NCBI GenBank assembly: GCA_041390825.1
Contig: JAWKPF010000054.1
Coordinates: forward strand, 1 to 18,810
Reading direction: 5' to 3'
Length of the DNA stretch: 18,810 bases
Origin: Thermomicrobiales bacterium
Lineage (GTDB): Bacteria; Chloroflexota; Chloroflexia; Thermomicrobiales; UBA6265
A program made the position numbers and the translations under genes. The notes under the pieces are model-generated. The model had not been told where the DNA came from. It did no database searches and saw only the letters and a list, made by a program, of their open reading frames with translations. This document shows, in pieces, positions 1 through 6,598 of the stretch; the stretch's first letter is position 1; each line of letters starts with the position of its first letter.

Positions 1-717
1 GGTCATTCGCGCGGTGTGCTCGAAGCGGTATCGACACTGAAGCGCCGCCTGAGCCTGCCGATCATGGCCGGCAATGTCACCACCGCGGCCGCGGTGGAGG
101 CGCTTGTCGACGCCGGAGCGGACGCGGTCAAGGTCGGGGTAGGCCCCGGCTCGATCTGCACGACCCGGGTGGTGGCTGGCGTCGGCGTGCCGCAGATTAC
201 CGCTATTTACGAATGCGCCAAGGCCGCATCCCGGCACGGAGTTGCCATCATTGGCGATGGCGGTATTCAGTATTCGGGCGACATCGCAAAGGCGATTGCC
301 GCCGGCGCCGATGCGGTCATGCTTGGCAGCCTGCTGGCAGGCGTCGACGAGAGCCCGGGTGAGGTCGTCCTCTATCAGGGAGAGCGGTTCAAGGAGTATC
401 GCGGCATGGGCTCGATTGGAGCGATGCGCGGACGTTCCTACTCCAAGGACCGGTATTTCCAGGAGAACGCACGATCGGACAAGCTCGTGCCAGAAGGTAT
501 CGAGGGTCGCGTGGCGTACAAGGGTCCCCTCGGAACAATGGTCTTCCAGTTGGTGGGCGGTCTGCGTGCGGCAATGGGCTATTGCGGAACCGAAGACATT
601 GCCAGCCTGAAGCGCGATGCTCAGTTCGTGCAAATCACCGCCGCAGGTCTCCGCGAGAGTCATCCGCACGACGTTATCGTTACCAAAGAAGCCCCCAACT
701 ACCGTATCAGCGGATAA
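1..717 (+). CDS. guaB: IMP dehydrogenase, C-terminal part (5' end outside window)
   Basis: This is the C-terminal part of inosine-5'-monophosphate dehydrogenase, the cytosolic enzyme that oxidises IMP to XMP with NAD+ in GTP synthesis. The reading frame is open from base 1, so the start and the N-terminal part, including any CBS pair, lie outside the window. Visible family marks are the GHS..V start of the fragment, the 'MAGNVTT' strand, the catalytic loop 'GPGSICTTR' with the nucleophilic Cys codon at 157-159, the phosphate-binding 'GDGGI.YSGDI' strand, 'GADAVMLGSLLAG', and the mobile flap with 'GMGSIGAM' followed by 'EGIEGRVAYKGPLG'. The frame ends at TAA 715-717 and a strong hairpin terminator follows within 30 bases, so guaB is the last gene of its transcript. 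Identification is very secure from these motifs. Confidence 0.97.
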   Translation, partial: GHSRGVLEAVSTLKRRLSLPIMAGNVTTAAAVEALVDAGADAVKVGVGPGSICTTRVVAGVGVPQITAIYECAKAASRHGVAIIGDGGIQYSGDIAKAIAAGADAVMLGSLLAGVDESPGEVVLYQGERFKEYRGMGSIGAMRGRSYSKDRYFQENARSDKLVPEGIEGRVAYKGPLGTMVFQLVGGLRAAMGYCGTEDIASLKRDAQFVQITAAGLRESHPHDVIVTKEAPNYRISG

Positions 718-742
718 CGTTCCAATTCGCATGGGCAGCGAG

Positions 743-767
743 AAGGGTCCGACTCAGTCGGGCCCTT
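743..767 (+). terminator. Rho-independent terminator after guaB
   Basis: Bases 743-754 and 756-767 are complementary over 12 positions with one G-T wobble (AAGGGTCCGACT / AGTCGGGCCCTT). The central few bases must form the loop, so the effective stem is about 10 bp. A short mixed T run follows (TCGTTAT). It lies 26 bases after the guaB stop, which fits a terminator. Confidence 0.8.
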
Positions 768-969
768 CGTTATGCCCTGTGTCGACCGACGTACTCATAG
801 GCATTTTCACGTATTTTTCGGCCAACAGCCCTACGCACACTTCCATTTCCGTCTCTTGGTGCGTATGGTGAGAGTCGAGCGCGGCTGATATGAGCGTGGC
901 CGCGCGTTCGTAATGGTCGGGGCGACGCCGCAGAGAGAATCGGCCTCCGCCCCGGATAAGGAGACCTAC
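768..969. other. Intergenic region before the aminotransferase, with an inverted repeat
   Basis: This 200-base stretch has no convincing coding region. It contains a 7-bp inverted repeat, TACGCAC at 832-838 and GTGCGTA at 859-865, separated by 20 bases, which could be an operator or a weak hairpin. I could not find a convincing -35/-10 pair. The promoter of the downstream aminotransferase should lie here because a terminator precedes it. Confidence 0.35.
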
Positions 970-2163
970 ATGTCATTTACCTCTCTTCCCCACGGACTGG
1001 CGACTGAGCTTCGAGAACTTGGCCCGTTGGTCGATTTCCTTCAGCGGAGCCGTTGGGCGCAACGCGCCGGTGAGCCCGGCATTTCCGACTTCGTGCTTGG
1101 CAACCCGCACGATCCCGTTCTCCCCGGTTTCACCCGCGCGCTGGAACGAGTCCTGCCACCGCAGGCGAGCAACTGGCATGCCTACCAGATGAGCGATCCG
1201 CATGCGTGCGAGGTGGTGGCGCGCTCGCTCAGCGAGCAGACGGGCGTTTCGTTCGATCCCGCCTTCGTCACAATGACGAACGGCGCGTTCACCGGTCTGT
1301 CGGTGGCGCTACAAACGGTCGTCGAGCCAGGAGACGAGGTGATCTACATCTCTCCGCCCTGGTTCTTCTATCCCTCGATGATCCGCCGGGCGGGTGGCGT
1401 TCCGGTGAGTGTGTCCATCGATTGGGAGCGCATCGACATCGATCTCGAAGCGATCGAAGCTGCCATCACGTCGCGCACCCGCGCGATCATCGTCAACTCT
1501 CCGCACAACCCAACCGGGAAAGTCTTCTCCGCGGAAGCGCTCCAGCAACTGGCCGAGATCCTCACCCGCGCCTCGAATCGCAATGGCCGTTCGATCGCGA
1601 TCATTTCAGATGAGGCGTATCGGCGCATCCTGTTCGACGGGCGCGCCTGCCCCACTCCGGCCGCGTTCTATCCCCAAACGCTGGTGGTCTACACCTTCGG
1701 CAAGACCCTCCTCACTCCTGGTGAGCGGATCGGCTTTGTGGCGCTTGCTCCCGAGTATCCTCAGAGGGAGGAAGCCATGGCCGGGCTCTTCGCCGCCCAG
1801 GTGCTGACCGGCTACGGATTCCCGAATGCGCTGCTCCAACATGCCATCGACGACCTCGATGGTGAGATCATCGACCTCGCATCACTGCAGGCCAAACGTG
1901 ACCGCATGGTGGAGGGGTTGCGCGCTGCAGGCTATCGCACGTCCGAACCGGAGGGAACCTTCTATCTGGTGGTCGAATCGCCATTCGCCAACGAATGGGA
2001 ATTCGTCGATCTGCTGGCGCAGGACGATGTTTTCGTGCTGCCTGGGACGGTCTTCGATGCACCCGGCTACATCCGCATCTCGCTGACGGGCACGATGGAG
2101 ATGATCGAACGAGCGCTGCCGATCTTCGCAGCAGCTCACGCGGAGCTGCTGACGCCTGTATGA
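970..2163 (+). CDS. PLP-dependent class I/II aminotransferase (aspartate aminotransferase-like)
   Basis: A cytosolic fold-type I pyridoxal-phosphate aminotransferase of 397 residues, normal for the AspAT superfamily. The ATG at 970 is chosen because AAGGAG lies at 958-963, six bases upstream; an ATG at 913 in the same frame has no such site. Key residues are visible: 'NSPHNPTGKVF' with Asn180 (PLP/substrate-binding Asn-Pro), 'SDEAY' with Asp214 and Tyr217 (PLP pyridine nitrogen and phenolic oxygen contacts), and the Schiff-base lysine Lys245 in 'YTFGKTLLTPGERIG'. The substrate cannot be read from sequence; amino acid/2-oxoacid exchange is the family default. Its stop overlaps the start of the next small gene (ATGA at 2160-2163), so the two are probably co-translated. 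Confidence 0.93.
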   Translation: MSFTSLPHGLATELRELGPLVDFLQRSRWAQRAGEPGISDFVLGNPHDPVLPGFTRALERVLPPQASNWHAYQMSDPHACEVVARSLSEQTGVSFDPAFVTMTNGAFTGLSVALQTVVEPGDEVIYISPPWFFYPSMIRRAGGVPVSVSIDWERIDIDLEAIEAAITSRTRAIIVNSPHNPTGKVFSAEALQQLAEILTRASNRNGRSIAIISDEAYRRILFDGRACPTPAAFYPQTLVVYTFGKTLLTPGERIGFVALAPEYPQREEAMAGLFAAQVLTGYGFPNALLQHAIDDLDGEIIDLASLQAKRDRMVEGLRAAGYRTSEPEGTFYLVVESPFANEWEFVDLLAQDDVFVLPGTVFDAPGYIRISLTGTMEMIERALPIFAAAHAELLTPV

Positions 2164-2399
2164 CCGATCCCGATCCGCCCAACCATGATGGGCGCCTGGA
2201 TACGATGCTGCCGGGAATTCCCCTGGGAGCCAAGGCGGCTCTCCTCGCAGGACTTGCGGGAGGGCTCTTTGGCGCAATCGTTATGTCATACGTCGACAGC
2301 GGGCGACAGTATCAGGTGCTCGCCGTGGGAATCGCCATCGGGTCGATCACTGCCCTCGTGCTCATGGCTCGCCATTGGCTTCGACAACGAGATTCGTAG
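2160..2399 (+). CDS. Small two-helix membrane protein, unknown function
   Basis: A 79-residue frame starts with ATG at 2160 inside the aminotransferase stop (ATGA overlap), the classic arrangement for translational coupling. The N-terminal 18 residues are polar and Pro/Asp-rich. They are followed by two hydrophobic segments, about residues 23-45 and 51-70, joined by a short polar turn ('DSGRQ'), and a basic C-terminus ('RHWLRQRDS'). The basic tail suggests a hairpin with both ends in the cytoplasm. I do not recognise a family. The good hydrophobic pattern, the overlap and the proper length argue that it is real rather than a chance frame. A role linked to the aminotransferase is only a guess from position. 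Confidence 0.6.
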   Translation: MTDPDPPNHDGRLDTMLPGIPLGAKAALLAGLAGGLFGAIVMSYVDSGRQYQVLAVGIAIGSITALVLMARHWLRQRDS

Positions 2400-2540
2400 C
2401 AATGCCCTATCCAATTGACAGTGAGTCACGTAAACTGCAACAACTGCAGTGAACGTACGCATGGCCGCGCTTGGTCATGCGGCAACTGAGGTGTCCTGGC
2501 AGCAACGTGCGGCCGGGCCGGTGCGGAGGAGTGGGAGGCT
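2400..2540. other. Intergenic region with a small palindrome
   Basis: This 141-base gap lies before the DUF4203-like gene. It contains a perfect inverted repeat ACTGCA (2434-2439) / TGCAGT (2445-2450) with a 5-base spacer. A TTGACA hexamer at 2415-2420 has no good -10 at 16-18 bases, although TAAACT sits at 2431-2436. A promoter and operator here are plausible but not proven. The start-proximal GGAGGA at 2525-2530, or GGGAGG at 2533-2538, is the ribosome-binding region for the gene at 2541. Confidence 0.3.
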
Positions 2541-3179
2541 ATGGATCTTCTCGTTGGGATCATTTTGATCGTGCTGGGAGCGTTTCTCGCGCTCGCAGGG
2601 TTGCGCGTGTTCTTCATCGCGCTGCCAATCATGGGCTTCATCGTCGGAATGGCCGGCGGTCTCGCGCTCATGGACCACCTGTTCGACAATCAGTTCCTCT
2701 CGACGACGACAGGAATCATTGTCGGGATCGTGCTCGGCATCGTTGGCGCGGTCATCTCATACCTCTTCTGGTACGTCGCTATCATTTTGGGTGCGGCGTT
2801 CCTGGGAGCGAGTCTCGGCACCGGCTTGATGAATGCCCTCAACATCGACGGCCAATGGCTGATCTTCATCGTGGCCGTCGTCGGAGCCGTCATCCTCGGT
2901 CTGCTGACTGTGCTCCTCAATCTGCCGATCTACTGGGTCATCGTCAACACCGCATTCGTGGGCGCCACGATGCTACTCGGTGGAGTGCTGCTGACCTTCA
3001 ACCGAATCGACCGGGCCGATCTCGACTACGGCGCCATCTGGGCCGCTATCGACGAAAGCTGGTTCTGGATCATTGCCTGGATCGTTGTGGCCGCGGTGGG
3101 AATCGGCGCGCAACTCTCGATGATCACTCAGGCAACGCTCCCCGAAGAGAAGTGGACCAAACTGGAGCCTGCCCGGTAG
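2541..3179 (+). CDS. Multi-pass membrane protein, DUF4203/TM7S3-like
   Basis: A 212-residue, very hydrophobic protein starting with ATG at 2541, with Shine-Dalgarno-like GGAGGA ten bases upstream. About seven membrane segments can be counted near residues 3-22, 24-44, 57-76, 78-97, 105-127, 129-150 and 172-192. They are Gly-rich with repeated 'G..LG...G' patterns. The opening pattern 'G..LIVLGAFLALAGLRVF....I..GFIVG' resembles the DUF4203 / TM7S3-like family, for which I know no biochemical function. The C-terminal 20 residues are polar ('LPEEKWTKLEPAR') and probably cytoplasmic. The gene is followed 24 bases later by a strong terminator, so it is either monocistronic or the end of a unit. 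Membrane location is secure; the family call is moderate. Confidence 0.82.
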   Translation: MDLLVGIILIVLGAFLALAGLRVFFIALPIMGFIVGMAGGLALMDHLFDNQFLSTTTGIIVGIVLGIVGAVISYLFWYVAIILGAAFLGASLGTGLMNALNIDGQWLIFIVAVVGAVILGLLTVLLNLPIYWVIVNTAFVGATMLLGGVLLTFNRIDRADLDYGAIWAAIDESWFWIIAWIVVAAVGIGAQLSMITQATLPEEKWTKLEPAR

Positions 3180-3203
3180 TCGAGTTTCGACACCAGGCAA
3201 TCT

Positions 3204-3239
3204 ACGGGCCGTCCGGCGAATGCCGGACGGCCCGTTTTC
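3204..3239 (+). terminator. Strong Rho-independent terminator
   Basis: A perfect 14-bp stem (3204-3217 with 3222-3235), loop GAAT, is followed by TTTT at 3235-3238. It lies 24 bases after the DUF4203-like stop at 3179. The T run is on the + side, so it mainly serves that gene. The same stem could also stall minus-strand transcripts coming out of the receptor-channel gene. Confidence 0.92.
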
Positions 3240-3402
3240 GTGTCCCGCTTCACCATGCTCGTTCTGATGAGCGCAGCGTCCCGCTTCCCGACGAGCCGAT
3301 CTGTGGCTGCCACGCCCGGCCGACGCGGATGTCCCTCGCAGAGATGAACGGTTGCGGATACGCAGTCTTGAAAACAGGGCTGTCCGTTACGAATGAACCA
3401 TG

Positions 3403-5970
3403 CTACCGATAGAAGTACCAATACCCCAACACGACCACGCCAACGAGCAGGGGATAGCCGATGCGGGCCGCCAGATCGAGCGTGCGGACTTCCGAGATCT
3501 GCTTCGCTTCGTTGAGCTTGCCGCCAATGAGCGCAACCAGGATGCACAGCGCGGACAAGAGGATGAACGCATAGAACGCCCACTCGATGGCAACGGTGTA
3601 CCCAACATCGGGCAACACCGACACGACCGTGCTCAGCAGGACCGCCCCAGTCAGAACGCCCGTAATGCCGAACGAGACCCGTTCGGTGGTTTGGTCATGC
3701 GAGAAGAAGAGCGAGATATACGTGATCGCGAGCAAGAGCACCAACGGCAGCAAGTTCTTGAGCAGAAACTGGCCAACATTGCGTCCAATATCGATCGTGA
3801 CACCGACCTGGGAAAACTCGATGCCCTGACTCGCCTGCGTGACCTCTGGATCGCCCAGATTCGACGATGTGCCCACTGATCCAGCGAACGCCTGTAGATC
3901 GGTCGCTTTCCAGTTGTTGATCTCGCTGATCGATTCAGTAGCGTTGCCCCCGACGGAGAGTCGATCCGAAACAGGAACCCGCACGAAGTCACTGTCGATG
4001 GCGTAGACCAGTTGTGTCGAAGCAAGCGTTCGATTCTGGAAGTGCAACAGCAGTTCCTGGGTGTCGAAGGGGAACGCGTGAAAGTCCAGAGGGGAGGTAA
4101 ACGTCCCCGTCACGCGGAAGACCTTGTACTTCAACCCATCGACCTCGGTCGATCGCATCTCATCGATGGTCAGGGTTTGCGGATCTGAGATGTTGGTGAA
4201 GACAACGTCCGCCGCGTCGTCGTCGCCGTAGTACTTGAACCAGACAAAGAAATCGGCGTAGAACGTCTCCTCCACCGTATTGAGGTCACGGATCAAATTG
4301 AAATCGACCCCGCTTTGCACCACGCGCTGCACGGCAAACGCGGAATCTCCGACTTCGATGACCGTCACACCGTCCATGTCCTGTGCATCAGACGACATGA
4401 GTGTGATCTGGCGCGGCGCCGAATCATACAGATTGCCGCTGGCGATACCCATGGCAACCGGACGGGGCGCGGTGCGGTTCGCGTCGAAATAGAGTGGCCC
4501 GACAAAGGCCGGAATGCTGTGTTCTGGCGAATCGAGTTGCAGCCACAGCTCGCGGATTCCGTCACGGAGCTCTGCAAGCGGCATCGACGCAACACCCTTG
4601 CCGTTGGCGCGTAGGCCGTTCACGATCGCAACGCCAGCGTCTGCGGACGTAAATGACCGCCATGTTGGCAGGTCGCCGAACTCTTTCTGAAACTGCGCCG
4701 CGAGGCGAACCGAGTCTCCGTTGAGGCTGTCGACGAATAGCGGAGCGCTGGCATAGAACCCATCGGTCACATTTCCGCCGCCGGCCGCCTGAGACTGCGC
4801 GTTTACGTCCTCCAGGAAGATTCTCGAACTGGTGGAATCGCTCCCGAAGATCGTGCCGTCCACCCCAGCGGCCCGCAACTCCAGCAGCGCCGTTTCCGCC
4901 AATCCCGAGCCGGTTGCAAGCAGGATCACCGCGCCAACGTGATCCTGCGCGATCTCCTCGGCCGTCTGCCGAATCGTGTCGCCAGCAGTCGAAACGTCGG
5001 CTGGAAGCGCGTATTGCGCCGTGACCGTGCCACCCGCCGACTCGAAGACTGACGCAAAACCGGCCGCAAGCGAGTTGCCGTAGTCGCTCTCTTCCGAAAC
5101 GATCACTGCCTTGTCGATGCCAAGAATGCCCAACACGTACGAGGCGATCATCTTGCCTTGGGTGCTGTTGTCGAAAACCGTGCGGAAACACCATTCGCAA
5201 TCGGCAGTCAGATCGTCGGCGGTAGCAGTTGGCGAGATCATGGGAACTTCGGCAGCCGCATAGATCGGCGCTGCCGCGACCGATGTCGAGCTCAACCGGT
5301 GCCCCACAACCGCAACGAACCTGTCGTCGGCCACGATCTCGTTTGCGACCTCGACGGCAATTTCCGGATCGTCCTGATCGTCGAAACTGACGATCTCGAT
5401 CGGATGCCCATCGATGCCGCCGTTGCCATTCGCATAGTCGATGTAGACCTGCAACCCGCGTTGCATCTGTTGAGCCGAATCCGCGCCCGGACCAGTCAAC
5501 CCTGCTGCGAAGGCGATATAGATCGGCGAGCCACCGGATTGGTCGCGCGGCCAGAGATACCAGAGTCCGGCAATCAACCCCGCAAGCAAGACCGCGGCAA
5601 CCAGCGCGAGCGGCAACCATGGGCGTCGCTGCTCTTCGATTTGCCGTTCTCCACCGAACTCCTCTGGAAGCGGCGGGGCCTCCATATCTTCGAGTTCATG
5701 GGGCGGAGTCGACTCTGTGGTGCGCAGGCGGGCCAGCCGCTCCCCCACGACCGAGGCCGGATTGATCTGTATCGCGCGCTCGTAGCAATAGCGACGCTCA
5801 GCATCGTTCTCGGCGATCGAGGCGAACCAGATCCAGGCGGTCTCATAGTCGGGATCGAGACGGAGCGCCGCGGCCAGCATTTGCCGGGCGTCGGATGCTT
5901 CCCCGCTGTTGATCTCGTGGATTGCGTTTCGTGTCCATCCTGCGGCAGTTGTTGGGACGGAATCGCTCAC
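3403..5970 (-). CDS. Receptor-channel fusion: TPR-like segment, TM anchor, type I periplasmic binding protein, pentameric ligand-gated ion channel
   Basis: An 855-residue, probably plasma-membrane, protein. The start is GTG at 5970; a stop at 5992-5994 bars a longer N-terminus, and no strong Shine-Dalgarno is seen. Order: TPR-like helices with DP..ETAWIWFA and ERRYCYERAIQINP (about 8-80); acidic linker; one membrane helix (118-140); Peripla_BP_6/LivJ-like domain (148-525) with 'HRLSSTS', 'MISPTAT', 'ESDYGNS' and 'FGSDS' at the usual ligand-site positions; Cys-loop-type channel ligand-binding domain (about 535-730) with 'LNTVEETFYADFFVWFKYY' and the Pro-loop core FPFD (633-636) but no flanking cysteines. 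Then come M1 (735-756, conserved Pro742), M2 (764-787), M3 (798-816) and M4 (836-854). Topology is consistent: N-terminus inside, binding domains outside, C-terminus outside. Inferred role: a ligand-gated, probably cation-selective channel whose N-terminal sensor resembles an amino-acid-binding protein. Gating and ligand are inference. Transcribed alone. Confidence 0.9.
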   Translation of the reverse strand: MSDSVPTTAAGWTRNAIHEINSGEASDARQMLAAALRLDPDYETAWIWFASIAENDAERRYCYERAIQINPASVVGERLARLRTTESTPPHELEDMEAPPLPEEFGGERQIEEQRRPWLPLALVAAVLLAGLIAGLWYLWPRDQSGGSPIYIAFAAGLTGPGADSAQQMQRGLQVYIDYANGNGGIDGHPIEIVSFDDQDDPEIAVEVANEIVADDRFVAVVGHRLSSTSVAAAPIYAAAEVPMISPTATADDLTADCEWCFRTVFDNSTQGKMIASYVLGILGIDKAVIVSEESDYGNSLAAGFASVFESAGGTVTAQYALPADVSTAGDTIRQTAEEIAQDHVGAVILLATGSGLAETALLELRAAGVDGTIFGSDSTSSRIFLEDVNAQSQAAGGGNVTDGFYASAPLFVDSLNGDSVRLAAQFQKEFGDLPTWRSFTSADAGVAIVNGLRANGKGVASMPLAELRDGIRELWLQLDSPEHSIPAFVGPLYFDANRTAPRPVAMGIASGNLYDSAPRQITLMSSDAQDMDGVTVIEVGDSAFAVQRVVQSGVDFNLIRDLNTVEETFYADFFVWFKYYGDDDAADVVFTNISDPQTLTIDEMRSTEVDGLKYKVFRVTGTFTSPLDFHAFPFDTQELLLHFQNRTLASTQLVYAIDSDFVRVPVSDRLSVGGNATESISEINNWKATDLQAFAGSVGTSSNLGDPEVTQASQGIEFSQVGVTIDIGRNVGQFLLKNLLPLVLLLAITYISLFFSHDQTTERVSFGITGVLTGAVLLSTVVSVLPDVGYTVAIEWAFYAFILLSALCILVALIGGKLNEAKQISEVRTLDLAARIGYPLLVGVVVLGYWYFYR

Positions 5971-6179
5971 GCGTTGACAATCCGATCGGGGCTAATGGGC
6001 AATGCGAAATCCGGAACGCCGGATTCCGCGAACGGCCGCGTTCGCCGGGAAAGGATGAACCGTCGAGGATCGGGAGTCAACCTCGCTCAACAGGCTCCAC
6101 CTTCTGTACGTACGGCAATGGAGCGGGTATCTTTGCGGTCGTTTGTTCGGTATCCGAGTTCCGTACAGGAGTTGCCTCG
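5971..6179. promoter_or_regulatory. Divergent intergenic region with two tandem hairpins
   Basis: These 209 bases separate the minus-strand receptor-channel from the plus-strand VOC gene, so both promoters should lie here. Two perfect small hairpins stand side by side: AATCCGG (6008-6014) / CCGGATT (6019-6025) with loop AACG, and GCGAACG (6028-6034) / CGTTCGC (6039-6045) with loop GCCG. They would sit about 40-75 bases upstream of the channel start, in its possible leader. A TTGACA at 5974-5979 lacks a -10. AGGAG at 6167-6171 is the ribosome-binding site of the VOC gene. No clear -35/-10 pair was found for either direction. Confidence 0.4.
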
Positions 6180-6593
6180 ATGTCTTCCGGTAAGTTGTCT
6201 CATCTGCAGATCAATGTTGACCCGGCCAATCTGCCGTTCTACAAAGACCTCTTTGCATTTCTTTCCTGGGATCCCATTTTCTCGAACGATGTCACCGAGT
6301 CATTCAACAGCGGAAACGACGTATCCCTCTGGTTCATCGGCGCCGCCAACGATGCGGCAAACGACCGGGACGGGGCAGGGGTCAACCATATTGCCCTCGC
6401 GGCCGCCTCGCAGGCAGAAGTCGACGCAACAGTTCGGTACCTGGAGAAGAAGGGAATCGAACGGCTCTTCGAAACCCCACGGCACCGGCCCGACTTCTCG
6501 CACGACGAAACGAGCACTTACTACCAGGTGATGTTCGCTTCCCCGGATGGGGTGCTCTTCGAGCATGTCTACATCGGTCCGAAGCAAGACTGA
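6180..6593 (+). CDS. VOC / glyoxalase-fold family protein
   Basis: A 137-residue soluble protein with the vicinal oxygen chelate fold (glyoxalase/bleomycin-resistance/dioxygenase superfamily). ATG at 6180 is preceded by AGGAG at 6167-6171, eight bases upstream. The beta-alpha-beta-beta-beta pattern is visible twice: 'KLSHLQINV...PFYKDLFAFLSW' at the N-terminus and 'GVNHIALAA...VDATVRYLEKKG' in the second half, ending with 'YQVMFASPDGVLFEHVYIG'. Candidate metal ligands at the usual places are His8, His70 and Glu128, so it may be a metal-dependent lyase or isomerase, but the substrate cannot be told. The next gene starts five bases after the stop, so the two form an operon. Fold call is strong; function is open. 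Confidence 0.9.
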   Translation: MSSGKLSHLQINVDPANLPFYKDLFAFLSWDPIFSNDVTESFNSGNDVSLWFIGAANDAANDRDGAGVNHIALAAASQAEVDATVRYLEKKGIERLFETPRHRPDFSHDETSTYYQVMFASPDGVLFEHVYIGPKQD

Positions 6594-6598
6594 TTTCC

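Noticed and set aside
743..969. Search for a riboswitch or small RNA between guaB and the aminotransferase
   Set aside because: Only the terminator hairpin and one loose 7-bp inverted repeat are visible; no recognisable riboswitch core.
2415..2420. TTGACA hexamers at 2415, 5974 and 10973 as -35 boxes
   Set aside because: None has a reasonable -10 hexamer at 16-18 bases; the one at 10973 lies inside or just before a possible coding start.
3242..3287. Direct repeat GTCCCGCTTC at 3242-3251 and 3278-3287
   Set aside because: Only two short copies, no further copies or regular spacing; not a CRISPR or iteron array.
3390..3402. A 13-base match CGAATGAACCATG also at 8639-8651
   Set aside because: A single 13-base repeat is expected by chance in about 19 kb, and the flanks do not match.
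2471..3412. A 313-codon + frame overlapping the DUF4203-like gene
   Set aside because: Arg-rich out-of-frame translation of a membrane-protein gene, running through the strong terminator at 3204-3239.
5158..6531. A 457-codon open frame on the + strand opposite the receptor-channel gene
   Set aside because: Its translation is Arg/Gly/Cys/His-rich with no recognisable motif, lies mostly antisense to a well-supported gene and runs through the divergent spacer. Long antisense frames are common in GC-rich DNA.
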